A DNA stretch of 64,000 nucleotides from JBFMFR01 sp040752025 (GTDB lineage: Bacteria > Chloroflexota > Anaerolineae > Anaerolineales > UBA4823): NCBI GenBank assembly GCA_040752025.1, contig JBFMFR010000002.1:186001-250000 (forward strand). Direction: 5' to 3'. The position numbers and the translations under genes are program-made. The notes under the pieces are model-generated. The model was given only the letters and a program-made list of their open reading frames with translations, was not told the origin of the DNA and made no database searches. Shown piece by piece: positions 46,087 to 53,268 of this stretch (within the stretch, counting starts at the first letter, position 1; every line of letters begins with the position of its first letter).

Positions 46087-46883
46087 ACGGCGATTATTCT
46101 CCTCAAAATAACATCCCTGCGCCACCGGCCGATTCGATCTCGACTCCTACCCAACCGCGTTCGGTTTTGGTCCGCTTTCAGGGTGTGAAACCAAACGTCA
46201 CGTTCACGCTGATCGGTCTGACCGTGTTGATTTTCGTGCTGCAATCAGCCAGTGATTACTTGCTCGGCTATGATATTCCCGCAGGCCTGGGTGTGAAGGA
46301 TAACGCCGGCATCCTGGCTGGAGAGTTATGGCGATTGTTTACGCCCATGCTGCTGCACGGCAGCGTCTTGCATATCCTCTTCAACATGTACGCGCTCTAT
46401 TCGCTGGGCCCCAGTCTGGAAGCTCACTACGGGCACCGGCGCTTCCTGGCGCTGTACGTACTGGCTGGTTTCGCTGGCAATGTGGTTTCGTTTATCTTTA
46501 GCCCGCAGCCCTCATTGGGTTCTTCCACTGCTATCTTTGGCCTGTTGGGGGCTTACGGGGTGTTTGCTTATCAAAACCGGCGCATTTTCGGCAAACAGGC
46601 CCGCAGTACGTTGACCAACGTGATCGTGATCGCTCTAATCAACCTGGTAATTGGCATGGCCCCAATGATCGACAACTGGGGCCACGTTGGTGGATTGGCT
46701 GGCGGCACACTCTTCGCCTGGTTGGCTGGCCCAATATTGCAGCCTGAGGGCGTTTTCCCGGATTTGCGGCTGGTCAACCAGCGCACTCGCGCAGGCGTGC
46801 TGCGCGCTGGCGTTGTTACCGGCGGGTTGTTCGGCCTGCTGGCTCTGCTGACAATTTTATACCGGTTAATGTTTCCTGGCTAA
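46083..46883 (+). CDS. rhomboid-family intramembrane serine protease
   Basis: The 266-residue membrane protein has six hydrophobic segments after a Pro-rich cytoplasmic N-terminus. ELWRLFTPMLLHGSVLHILFNM is the conserved first-loop motif; Ser148 in LGSSTAIFGLLGA is the nucleophile of the GxSx motif, with Thr replacing the usual second Gly, and His201 in WGHVGGLAGG completes the dyad. Rhomboids cleave membrane proteins within the bilayer. The start overlaps the gmk stop. A bidirectional terminator follows. Confidence 0.92.
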   Translation: MNGDYSPQNNIPAPPADSISTPTQPRSVLVRFQGVKPNVTFTLIGLTVLIFVLQSASDYLLGYDIPAGLGVKDNAGILAGELWRLFTPMLLHGSVLHILFNMYALYSLGPSLEAHYGHRRFLALYVLAGFAGNVVSFIFSPQPSLGSSTAIFGLLGAYGVFAYQNRRIFGKQARSTLTNVIVIALINLVIGMAPMIDNWGHVGGLAGGTLFAWLAGPILQPEGVFPDLRLVNQRTRAGVLRAGVVTGGLFGLLALLTILYRLMFPG

Positions 46884-46885
46884 CA

Positions 46886-46912
46886 AAAGGACCCGGGATT
46901 GCCGGGCCCTTT
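46886..46912 (+). terminator. bidirectional intrinsic terminator after the rhomboid gene
   Basis: AAAGGACCCGG (46886-46896) pairs with CCGGGCCCTTT (46902-46912) with one mismatch and a five-base loop. A-rich and T-rich ends on the two sides let it work for both the rhomboid gene and the convergent gene at 46950. Confidence 0.8.
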
Positions 46913-46949
46913 CGTATTCGAAACAGTTTGGGGGTCTTCCCCAGAAGTA

Positions 46950-47339
46950 TCACGGTTCAGGGAATTCTGGGCCATCGAAGAGATCATCGTCGATGTCGTC
47001 ATCGATGTCATCGTAACCCATTTCCAGTTCTACTTCTTCGTTTTGAAGGCGAACCCACAGCAATAACACCTGGCCTTCATCAACATCCATTGTCCGGGCA
47101 GCCACGATGGGCGCCTGGGCCTCCAGGCCCTCCGGGCTGCGAAATTCCAGGTGAATATCTTGCTGGTTGCGCCAGGCGCGATGGCAGCGTTCGACCAGCG
47201 CCGGGCCATTGTACGTGCGCAGGCGCGTCAGGGCAATCTCGGCCAGATAAGGGCCTTCGTTCAGTCCTAGTGCCCAGCCGTCGTTGACCGATTCAAAAGT
47301 GGGGGGCGGACCCTCGATAATCGTGATCTTTTCTTCCAT
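46950..47339 (-). CDS. small acidic protein of unknown function
   Basis: From ATG 47339, preceded by GGAGAAAC, the 129-residue product starts MEEKITIIEGPPPTFE and ends in a strongly acidic tail with about ten Asp (YDDIDDDIDDDLFDG). The middle (AEIALTRLRTYNGPALVERCHRAW) looks folded, and no membrane segment is seen. I do not recognise the family. Position between a terminator and a divergent promoter supports it being a single-gene transcript. Confidence 0.75.
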   Translation of the reverse strand: MEEKITIIEGPPPTFESVNDGWALGLNEGPYLAEIALTRLRTYNGPALVERCHRAWRNQQDIHLEFRSPEGLEAQAPIVAARTMDVDEGQVLLLWVRLQNEEVELEMGYDDIDDDIDDDLFDGPEFPEP

Positions 47340-47427
47340 GTTAGTTTCTCCGCGGGCGGAATCATACCACGAAACCCTCAAAGTTCATGCCCTGGTTTTA
47401 GTATAATGGGGGCCTGGAGAATATTCT

Positions 47428-47778
47428 ATGCATAAATTAATGATCCTGATTTATCCCTCCGCCGCCTGGGAGGCCCAGGAGCAGCATTGGCCCGAATTTC
47501 TGCGACTGGCAGAAAGCATGCCAAATCTGCGCCGTGAAGCGATCAGCCGTGTCGAGCAGCATCTCTTTGGCGATCAGGCTATCGTGCAGGTACACGAACT
47601 CTTTTTCGATACGTTGGTCGATGCACAGCAAGCCATGTCCTCGCCCCAGGGTCGCCAGGCCGGCCAGTTGCTGCAGCAAATGACGGGTGGGCGCATGGCT
47701 TTGTTCTTTGCTGAACACAAGGAAGACGAGATAGCCAACATCCTCAAATACAGGCAGCAGGATGAAGCTGCCAACTAG
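47428..47778 (+). CDS. EthD-like dimeric alpha/beta-barrel protein
   Basis: The 116-residue protein begins MHKLMILIYPSAAWEAQEQHWPEF and has VQVHELFFDTLVDAQQAMSSPQG, a pattern seen in EthD-type ferredoxin-fold proteins. These small proteins dimerise and often bind hydrophobic or quinone-like ligands. GGAGA lies seven bases before the ATG and a TATAAT at 47402-47407 is a likely -10. It overlaps the next gene by 17 bases. Confidence 0.72.
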   Translation: MHKLMILIYPSAAWEAQEQHWPEFLRLAESMPNLRREAISRVEQHLFGDQAIVQVHELFFDTLVDAQQAMSSPQGRQAGQLLQQMTGGRMALFFAEHKEDEIANILKYRQQDEAAN

Positions 47779-48511
47779 AAACAGGATGAACCTGTCGTTT
47801 GGTTGTGGCCTGTTGGTAGCGGTAGCACTTGGCCTGGCTCTGGGTTTGGGCTATCTGGCCTATCGCAGCCTGGGCTACAGTTCCCCTCGTTCACGGCGAG
47901 TGTGGGCCTGGCTGGACGATCCGGCTGCTCATCCAGAATGGGCGGTGCATAACGGGCAGCGCTGCGGCGAAGCGCCCTTCATCATGCCCACGGATGGTTT
48001 TATTGGTTTCCTGTGGGATGATTCCTTTCGCATTGGCCATCGCCACCAGGGCATTGACATCTTCGGCGGTGGACAGGTGAACGAAACCCCGGTGGTCGTC
48101 GCTTACCCTGGCTACCTGACGCGCCTGGCGGATTGGAAATCCACCGTTATCGTGCGTGTCCCGGACGATCCGCTGCAGCCTGGCCGACAGATTTGGACGT
48201 ATTACACGCATATGGCCAGCCCGAGTGGCGAATCCTACATCGTCTCGGAATTTCCGCCGGATACCCACGAAATATATGTGGAAGCTGGCACTTTGTTGGG
48301 TTACCAGGGCAACTATTCGGGCACGCCGGGCAACCCGACGGGCGTGCACCTGCATTTTTCGATTGTGTTGGATGATGGTCAGGGCAGTTTCCGCAACGAG
48401 ATGGAATTTGCCAACACCTTGGATCCATCCCCTTACCTGGGATTGGCGTTGAACGCCAAATCGAATCCGGATGCAATCCCAATCTGTCCGGAATCGAGCG
48501 CGGGTGACTGA
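47762..48511 (+). CDS. membrane-anchored M23 peptidase
   Basis: The 249-residue protein has a membrane segment (about 13-34) and an M23 domain with HRHQGIDIFGG and GVHLHFSIVL as metal motifs. Unlike the LysM-M23 protein at 26771 it lacks LysM repeats. ATG 47762 lies inside the preceding gene; ATG 47786 would give a shorter, equally plausible start. It should cut peptidoglycan cross-bridges outside the membrane. Confidence 0.87.
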   Translation: MKLPTRNRMNLSFGCGLLVAVALGLALGLGYLAYRSLGYSSPRSRRVWAWLDDPAAHPEWAVHNGQRCGEAPFIMPTDGFIGFLWDDSFRIGHRHQGIDIFGGGQVNETPVVVAYPGYLTRLADWKSTVIVRVPDDPLQPGRQIWTYYTHMASPSGESYIVSEFPPDTHEIYVEAGTLLGYQGNYSGTPGNPTGVHLHFSIVLDDGQGSFRNEMEFANTLDPSPYLGLALNAKSNPDAIPICPESSAGD

Positions 48512-49217
48512 ATTGAATGAATTTGCTGGGAAGGTCGCTCTGGTAACTGGGGCCGGGAAAGGGTCCGGAAGGGCAGTCGCCCAGGCTTTCGCCGCGCGTG
48601 GCGCCGTGGTGGCTGCCAACGACCTGACCCCCATCAACCTGGATGAAACCCTCGAAAGTATCCAATCTCAAGGGGGGCGCGCCCGGGATTACATTTTCGA
48701 TGTAGCGAAGAAAATGCCTATCCAGGCCCTGGTGGAGGCAGTCTTACGTGATTGGGAACGCATTGATTTCCTGGTCACCTGCGCCAGCGTACAGCCGCAG
48801 GCTACCGTCTTGAACATGGATGAATGGGATTGGCATCGCACCATGGATGTCAACCTGGCTGGCCCCTTTTTCTGTATGCAAGTTGTTGGGCGAGTGATGC
48901 GCCAGCAAGGCGGCGGGTCGATTGTGAACATCATCGCCACATCTGGGCAGGATCAGGTCTTGCCTGGTCAGGCTGCTTATCTTGCCAGCCAGAGCGGCCT
49001 GATGGCGTTAACACGCGCCGCGGCCCAGGAGTTGGCGGACCACAAAATCCGCGTCAACACCGTTTGTTTGCCTGCTTTGGGGCCAACTCCGCTGACCAGT
49101 GCCCTCACCGATGAACAAGCTTATCTTTATCAGGAGGCAGCCCAGGCGGCTGTCTCCCTTTGCAGTCAATCTGCCGTCGACACCACCGGACAGATCATCC
49201 ACATCCCTGGCGGCTAA
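48504..49217 (+). CDS. SDR-fold protein lacking the catalytic lysine
   Basis: The GTG at 48504 overlaps the M23 stop and gives 237 residues of short-chain dehydrogenase fold. The nucleotide loop TGAGKGSG (15-22) is intact. The YxxxK motif reads Y159-LAS-Q163, so the catalytic Lys is Gln, and the NNAG position reads VTCAS. Ser147 remains. The protein is therefore probably inactive as a normal dehydrogenase or works by another mechanism. It is 41 bases upstream of the enoyl-CoA hydratase, in line with a fatty-acid context. Confidence 0.85.
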   Translation: MTELNEFAGKVALVTGAGKGSGRAVAQAFAARGAVVAANDLTPINLDETLESIQSQGGRARDYIFDVAKKMPIQALVEAVLRDWERIDFLVTCASVQPQATVLNMDEWDWHRTMDVNLAGPFFCMQVVGRVMRQQGGGSIVNIIATSGQDQVLPGQAAYLASQSGLMALTRAAAQELADHKIRVNTVCLPALGPTPLTSALTDEQAYLYQEAAQAAVSLCSQSAVDTTGQIIHIPGG

Positions 49218-49258
49218 CTCTATGCATTGTTTTCAAACGGTTGTTTATGGAGGAATCC

Positions 49259-50035
49259 ATGTCTACTTACGAAACCATCCTGACTGAAGTTCGCGGGCGT
49301 GTGGGCCTGGCGCGGCTGAACCGCCCTCAGGCGTTGAACGCCCTGAACAATACTTTGCTGGAAGAATTGATGCTCGCCCTGGCAACTTTCGACCAGGATG
49401 ATCAGATCGGCGCTATGCTGGTCACCGGCAGCGATAAGGCTTTTGCGGCTGGCGCGGACATCAAAGAGATGGCAGATGCAACCGCCATCGAGATGCTGGC
49501 GCGCGATCATGTCGCCCGCTTCGAGCATATCCGCCAGATCAAGAAGCCCGTCATCGCGGCAGTCTCCGGTTGGTGCCTGGGAGGCGGCTGCGAACTGGCA
49601 ATGTCGTGCGATATGATCGTGGCTTCAGAGACCGCCCGTTTCGGACAACCCGAAGTGACGATCGGCGTTATTCCTGGGGCGGGGGGCACTCAGCGTCTGA
49701 CCAGGGCAGTGGGCAAGGCCGTTGCCATGGAGATGATCCTGAACAACCGTACGCTGACCGCCCAAGAGGCGCTGCATTTTGGCCTGGTCAACCGGGTGTC
49801 GCCAGTCGAAACGTACCTAGATGAAGCCCTGGACCTGGCCGCTGAGATTGCCAGCCGGGCGCCTCTGGCGGTGCGCCTGGCCAAAGAGGCCATAGACAAT
49901 GCCTTCGATGCCCTTCTCTCAGATGGGTTGGCGGCCGAACGCAGGGCTTTCTATTTTCTGTTTGCCAGTGCTGATCAAAAAGAGGGCATGGCTGCTTTTA
50001 TAGAGAAGCGTAAACCAGAGTGGAAAGGGCAATAA
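49259..50035 (+). CDS. enoyl-CoA hydratase
   Basis: ATG 49259 follows GGAGG by five bases; 258 residues, the usual crotonase length. Both catalytic glutamates of the family are present: Glu112 in GWCLGGGCELAMSCD and Glu132 in GQPEVTIGVIPGAGG, with the oxyanion-hole segment AFAAGADIKEM. It hydrates a 2-enoyl-CoA in beta-oxidation or related degradation and could complement the acyl-CoA dehydrogenase operon 13 kb away. Confidence 0.94.
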   Translation: MSTYETILTEVRGRVGLARLNRPQALNALNNTLLEELMLALATFDQDDQIGAMLVTGSDKAFAAGADIKEMADATAIEMLARDHVARFEHIRQIKKPVIAAVSGWCLGGGCELAMSCDMIVASETARFGQPEVTIGVIPGAGGTQRLTRAVGKAVAMEMILNNRTLTAQEALHFGLVNRVSPVETYLDEALDLAAEIASRAPLAVRLAKEAIDNAFDALLSDGLAAERRAFYFLFASADQKEGMAAFIEKRKPEWKGQ

Positions 50036-50046
50036 ACGCCAGCGGT

Positions 50047-50880
50047 ATGCCAGCGACTCCAAATCAGGTTTCATCAAAGGAATTGGCGGCTGGCTTGCAG
50101 GCGTTGGATATCCCACCGGCTGCCCCGGTTCTGGCGCACGCCTCGCTCTCGGCCTTCGGGCGGGTGCAGGGGGGAGCCGCAACCGTTGTCGAGGCCCTGC
50201 TGGACGCTTTCGTTACGCTGGTGATGCCGGTTTTTACGTACAAAGCCATGCTTGTGCCAGAGGTGGGCCCGGTAGATAATGCCATTACATACGGCAGCGC
50301 CAAAGGTGCCAACCGCATGGCAGATTTCTTTCGCCCAGAGATGCCGGCCGATCGGATGATGGGCGTGGTCGCAGAGGCGCTGCGCTGCCACCCTGAGGCG
50401 CAGCGCTCGACGCACCCGATTTTATCCTTCGCCGGGGTAAATGCGGATACGATTCTGGAAAGCCAGACTTTAGCCCAGCCGCTGGCTCCGGTTGGGTCGC
50501 TGGCTGCTCAAGGCGGCTGGGTGCTGTTGCTGGGCGTCGATCACACTTGCAATACCAGCATTCATTACGCCGAGCGGCTGGCGGGGCGCAAGCAGTTCAT
50601 CCGTTGGGCGCTTACCCCAAGAGGCGTGGTCGAATGTCCAAATTGGCCGGGTTGCTCGGATGGCTTCGAAGCCATTGCGCCGCGCCTGGTTGGGGTGACC
50701 CATAGAGCGCAAATTGGCCAGGCGCACATCCAGGCTGTTCCACTGGTAGACCTGGTTGAAATTGTGCGCGCCTGCATCGCTGAAGATCCCCTGGCGTTGC
50801 TGTGTGAGAGAGCAAGCTGCCAGCGCTGCCAGGCAACGCGCATCCGGGTGGTCAGGAACGCGCCCCGGACGGTTCCATAA
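50047..50880 (+). CDS. AAC(3)-fold N-acetyltransferase
   Basis: The 277 residues from ATG 50047 resemble the aminoglycoside N3-acetyltransferase family: HASLSAFGRVQGGAATVVEALL, STHPILSFAGVN, and LLLGVDHTCNTSIHYAE with the family's His and Glu. Many chromosomal members are not resistance enzymes and acetylate unknown amines. A GTG start at 50020 would overlap the preceding gene. The C-terminus has three Cys close together (LCERASCQRCQ), which is not typical. Confidence 0.82.
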   Translation: MPATPNQVSSKELAAGLQALDIPPAAPVLAHASLSAFGRVQGGAATVVEALLDAFVTLVMPVFTYKAMLVPEVGPVDNAITYGSAKGANRMADFFRPEMPADRMMGVVAEALRCHPEAQRSTHPILSFAGVNADTILESQTLAQPLAPVGSLAAQGGWVLLLGVDHTCNTSIHYAERLAGRKQFIRWALTPRGVVECPNWPGCSDGFEAIAPRLVGVTHRAQIGQAHIQAVPLVDLVEIVRACIAEDPLALLCERASCQRCQATRIRVVRNAPRTVP

Positions 50881-50890
50881 CTGCCTGGTC

Positions 50891-52375
50891 TCAGGTGTGC
50901 TCGGCTTCGGGCTCAGGTATTGGAAAATCTACCCAGAAAGTCGTTCCGTTGCCGATCTGGCTGCTCACCCCGATCTCACCGCCATGGCTCTCAACGATGG
51001 ATTTCGCAATCGCCAATCCCAGGCCGCTGCCGCGCGTCACACCCGGTCGTGGCGAGGAAGTCTCGGCCCGGTAGAAGCGCTCGAACACGTGTGAAAGGTG
51101 TTCCGGGGAAATGCCAGGACCAGTGTCGCGCACCAGGAAACGCAGCTTGTCCTCTTTGGGGCCGGGGCGCAGCAGCATTTCAACCTGGCCGCCAACAGGC
51201 GTGTATTTGATCGCGTTTTCTACTAAATTGTAGAATACCCGGCGGATTTGGTCTTCGTTGCCCGAGATCCGGGGCAGGTTGGCTTCCACATCCAGCCTCA
51301 GGTTGACCTCCGCGCGGTTGGCGCGTATGCTGAAAGTATCTTTCACTTCGCGGGCGATGGCCTCTAGATTGATGCGTACGCGCTTACCCGGGGCCAGGCC
51401 AGCTTCCATGCGTGACAAATCCAACAGATCGTTGACCATGCGTACCAGCCGGTCTACCTCGGTCTCGATCTCGGTTAAGAAGCGCACAGCCACCTCGGTA
51501 TCTTCTAAAGCGCCCTCGCGCAAGGCCTCGGTGCGCAGTTTGACCACCGTGAGCGGCGTGCGTAACTCGTGACTGGCGTTGGCCACGAAGGCGCGCAGTT
51601 CGTTGACATTGGATTGCAAACGGCTCGCCATGCTGTTGAATGCATCGGTCAACTGGCGCAGTTCTTTCGGGCCGGAGGGCTTGACGCGCACGCCCAGGTC
51701 GCCCTGTTCCATGCGCCCGGTTGCCTGCGTGAGCACCTGGATCGGCCGGGCCAGGTTGTTGGCCAGCAGCCAGCCGACCAGGCTGACTCCCATCGCAATT
51801 GCCAGCGCGGCTGCTACCAGGATCAGCAGTGAACGGTTGGCCGCTTCTCGCGCCGCCCGCATGGGCATGCCCACTCGCAAAATCGCAATCACCTCCGCCT
51901 CGCTCTGGATCAGCACGGCCATGTTCATAATTTCCTCGCCCGAGGCGTCCCGGCGAATATCTACACCCCGGTCCAGATCGCTTTCCAGGGCCAGGATCAC
52001 CTCAGGCGAGTTGCTGAAGCTGGCGCGCGGCGGCAAGCTGTCCGAGCTGTCCACCAGTGGGGTGCCATCCCATTCATATAGTGTGAAGCTGGTCACCGGG
52101 CTGTCTGCAAAGACGCTGCCGAGCAAATCGTGCAGATACTTCGGCGTCGCTCGCCCGGATTGCATCTCCTGGATTGGCAGTTCCATGGCGTTGCCAACTG
52201 CCACGGCCAGGCCCTGTAAATTATGTTCGGCTTCTGCGATTGCGGCTTGTGAGATCGAGCGAGCCGCGAAGACCGCCATCAAGATGATGCTGGCTAATGA
52301 GACTGCCAGGTGTGAAAGCACCAGGCGCGTGTTTAGTGAAGACAGAGCGCTTCTTAATAGAGAAGGCAGTTTCAA
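50891..52375 (-). CDS. sensor histidine kinase
   Basis: The 494-residue kinase has two membrane segments (about 20-40 and 185-205) around an extracytoplasmic sensor, then HAMP (about 205-257), the phosphorylated His in VANASHELRTPLT, and an ATPase domain with LVENAIKYTP, DTGPGIS and GSGLGLAI boxes. It overlaps the upstream response regulator gene by ATGA. The stimulus is unknown; the periplasmic domain has no familiar motif. Confidence 0.94.
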   Translation of the reverse strand: MKLPSLLRSALSSLNTRLVLSHLAVSLASIILMAVFAARSISQAAIAEAEHNLQGLAVAVGNAMELPIQEMQSGRATPKYLHDLLGSVFADSPVTSFTLYEWDGTPLVDSSDSLPPRASFSNSPEVILALESDLDRGVDIRRDASGEEIMNMAVLIQSEAEVIAILRVGMPMRAAREAANRSLLILVAAALAIAMGVSLVGWLLANNLARPIQVLTQATGRMEQGDLGVRVKPSGPKELRQLTDAFNSMASRLQSNVNELRAFVANASHELRTPLTVVKLRTEALREGALEDTEVAVRFLTEIETEVDRLVRMVNDLLDLSRMEAGLAPGKRVRINLEAIAREVKDTFSIRANRAEVNLRLDVEANLPRISGNEDQIRRVFYNLVENAIKYTPVGGQVEMLLRPGPKEDKLRFLVRDTGPGISPEHLSHVFERFYRAETSSPRPGVTRGSGLGLAIAKSIVESHGGEIGVSSQIGNGTTFWVDFPIPEPEAEHT

Positions 52376-53076
52376 GAAATCTCTTCCGCTCCAGCAAAGC
52401 GGTAACCAAAGCCGCGCACCGTCTGGATGTATTCTGGGCTGGCCGGGTCTTCTTCAACCTTCATACGTAGCCAGCGCACATGCACATCCAATGTGCGTGA
52501 ATCGCCCGACCAATCCTCGCCCCAGATCTGGCTGATCAATTCTTCGCGGCTCATCGCTCGCCCGGCGTTCTTCATCAATAGCGTGAGTAAGTCGAACTCG
52601 CGCGTAGACAACTGTAATTCCTGATCTCCTTTGAAGGCGCGACGGGCGGCTGGGTCCAGGCTGAGCCGGCCCATGCTGATCGTTTGCTGTTGCGGTTGGG
52701 AGATTTGCCGGTCCAGGGCCACCCGGCGCATCATCGCCTGGATGCGCGCCAGCAGTTCGCGGAAGGAGAACGGCTTGGCCAGGTAGTCGTCAGCGCCCAC
52801 TTCCAATCCCAGCACGCGGTCGATTTCTTCGCCGCGGGCAGTCAGCATGATGACCGGAGTGGTGGTGTGGGCGCGCAGTCGCCGGCAAACTTCGAACCCG
52901 CTGATGTCAGGAAGCATCAGATCCAACACGATCAAGTCGGGATTGAGTTTCTCGACAGCTTCCAGCGCCGAGAGCCCATCTGCCGCGGTGGCGACATCGA
53001 ACCCTTCGCGTTTCAGGCTGTAAGATAGTGAGTCGGTTATCAAGGTTTCATCATCGACGAGCAGGATGAGAGACAA
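52372..53076 (-). CDS. OmpR/PhoB-type response regulator
   Basis: The 234 residues comprise a receiver domain with acidic pocket VDDE, phosphoacceptor Asp52 in VLDLMLPD and Lys in LAKPFSF, then a winged-helix DNA-binding domain with LSTREFDLLTLLMKNAG, GDSRTLDVHVRWLRMK and TVRGFGYRF. The kinase follows in the same operon. It is divergent from comEC, so control of that gene is possible but unproven. Confidence 0.95.
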   Translation of the reverse strand: MSLILLVDDETLITDSLSYSLKREGFDVATAADGLSALEAVEKLNPDLIVLDLMLPDISGFEVCRRLRAHTTTPVIMLTARGEEIDRVLGLEVGADDYLAKPFSFRELLARIQAMMRRVALDRQISQPQQQTISMGRLSLDPAARRAFKGDQELQLSTREFDLLTLLMKNAGRAMSREELISQIWGEDWSGDSRTLDVHVRWLRMKVEEDPASPEYIQTVRGFGYRFAGAEEIS

Positions 53077-53268
53077 AGCTCACCTCCAATTCGTAATTCT
53101 GCATGGTCTGCCTCTTTAATTTGACCAGGTTTCGGATGTATTAATCTTCACGAGAAATTATACCTGAAAAGCTTGACACTGAGTCGGGTAGAGTGCGAAA
53201 AATGCAGCGGATTGGCCAGCGGGCGCGCATTACCAATGTATAATTGCGCTATCAAGGGATGTGCAAAC

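Noticed and set aside
50047..50880. Acquired aminoglycoside resistance gene
   Set aside because: AAC(3)-fold proteins are common on chromosomes, and there is no mobile element, integron or composition change around it, so resistance is not supported.
53173..53268. Upstream start of ComEC and a TTGACA at 53173-53178 as its -35
   Set aside because: The TTGACA has no -10 at suitable spacing, and the better TATAAT at 53239 lies downstream of this start, so translation should begin at 53269.
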